Assembly: GCA_002308195.1 (NCBI GenBank)
Contig: DBVU01000036.1
Coordinates: 222 to 5,425 of the forward strand
Reading direction: 5' to 3'
Length of the DNA stretch: 5,204 nucleotides
Source: Bacteroidales bacterium UBA1256
GTDB taxonomy: Bacteria > Bacteroidota > Bacteroidia > Bacteroidales > Paludibacteraceae
Each line of letters starts with the position of its first letter. Positions within the stretch are counted from its first letter, which is position 1. The notes below the pieces were generated by a model. The model worked only from the letters and a program-made list of their open reading frames with translations, was not told the origin of the DNA and ran no database searches. The translations under genes and the position numbers were made by a program. Positions 4,951 to 5,204 of the stretch are shown here, piece after piece.

Positions 4951-5204
4951 ATGCAAGATAGAAAAAACGTAGCAATTATTGCCGGCGGAGACAGCTCGGA
5001 ACATGAGGTGAGTCTGCGTTCGGCAGCCGGATTGAAGAGTTTTATCGACCCGGAACGGTACAACACCACGATTGTGGTGCTGCGTGGTAGGGATTGGCAT
5101 ACCGAGGATGGTTGTCCGATAGATAAGAATGACTTTTCTTTTACGCGCGAGGGCGTGCGCTACACGTTTGATTTCGCGTATATCACGATTCACGGTACGC
5201 CGGG
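4951..5204 (+). CDS. ddl: D-alanine--D-alanine ligase, 3' part missing
   Basis: Seen: the first 84 residues, from ATG 4951, running off the right edge without a stop. The N-terminal ligase signature GGDSSEHEVSLRS spans residues 12-24; E17 corresponds to the conserved glutamate that helps hold the first D-alanine. The segment AYITIHGTP (77-84 plus the next codon beginning) leads into the family's HGxxGEDG region, which is cut off. Family knowledge: this cytoplasmic ATP-grasp enzyme joins two D-alanines with ATP for the peptidoglycan stem peptide; full length is normally around 320-330 residues. An upstream ATG at 4938 is in another frame and stops after seven codons. Expressed from the promoter at 4896-4926; divergent from the TPM-lemA operon. 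Confidence 0.95.
   Translation, partial: MQDRKNVAIIAGGDSSEHEVSLRSAAGLKSFIDPERYNTTIVVLRGRDWHTEDGCPIDKNDFSFTREGVRYTFDFAYITIHGTP

Noticed and set aside
4817..4975. Longer TPM protein starting at 4975
   Set aside because: The extra 53 residues would be encoded across the promoter at 4847-4878 and would bury the signal peptide; the ATG at 4816 gives a normal secreted N-terminus.

Overview
The window looks like chromosomal DNA from a Bacteroidales bacterium (Bacteroides/Prevotella-like). The best support is three close matches to the Bacteroidetes sigma-ABfr promoter (TTTG, about 19-20 bp, TAnnTTTG), the absence of Shine-Dalgarno sequences before the starts, a Bacteroidetes-type Ddl N-terminus, and a LemA lipoprotein next to a TPM-domain protein. 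The genus cannot be fixed from the sequence.

Left part (1-2168): two tightly spaced genes on the plus strand. The first is an EcoRI-type adenine-specific DNA methyltransferase cut by the window edge. Four bases after its stop begins a 374-residue protein with an N-terminal DUF262 (ParB-like nucleotidase, DGQQR motif) domain and a C-terminal zinc-type HNH nuclease domain. Together they look like a modification/nuclease pair: a restriction-modification or modification-sensing defence module, with unknown sequence specificity.

Middle (2169-3274): an accessory, largely uncharacterised stretch. It holds (i) a 170-180 nt segment that folds convincingly on paper as a structured RNA, with a long closing helix, two small hairpins, and a loop-to-3'-tail pseudoknot ending in eight T; (ii) directly after it an unrecognised 125-residue ORF; (iii) seven copies of an 11-bp-phased repeat and a strong intrinsic terminator; (iv) about 410 bp with no convincing gene but with a 10-bp inverted repeat carrying opposed promoter-like elements, a leftward promoter with no gene, and mutually exclusive hairpins in GC-rich DNA. 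The RNA plus small ORF is the best candidate for something undescribed.

Right part (3275-5204): ordinary housekeeping DNA. A TPM-domain membrane protein and a LemA lipoprotein form a minus-strand operon. The first part of ddl (D-alanine--D-alanine ligase) runs off the right edge on the plus strand. Two textbook Bacteroidetes promoters face away from each other in the 134 bp between TPM and ddl. The left and middle parts are more AT-rich and accessory in character than this right-hand block, which suggests a defence cassette next to core genes, but neither island boundary is visible.
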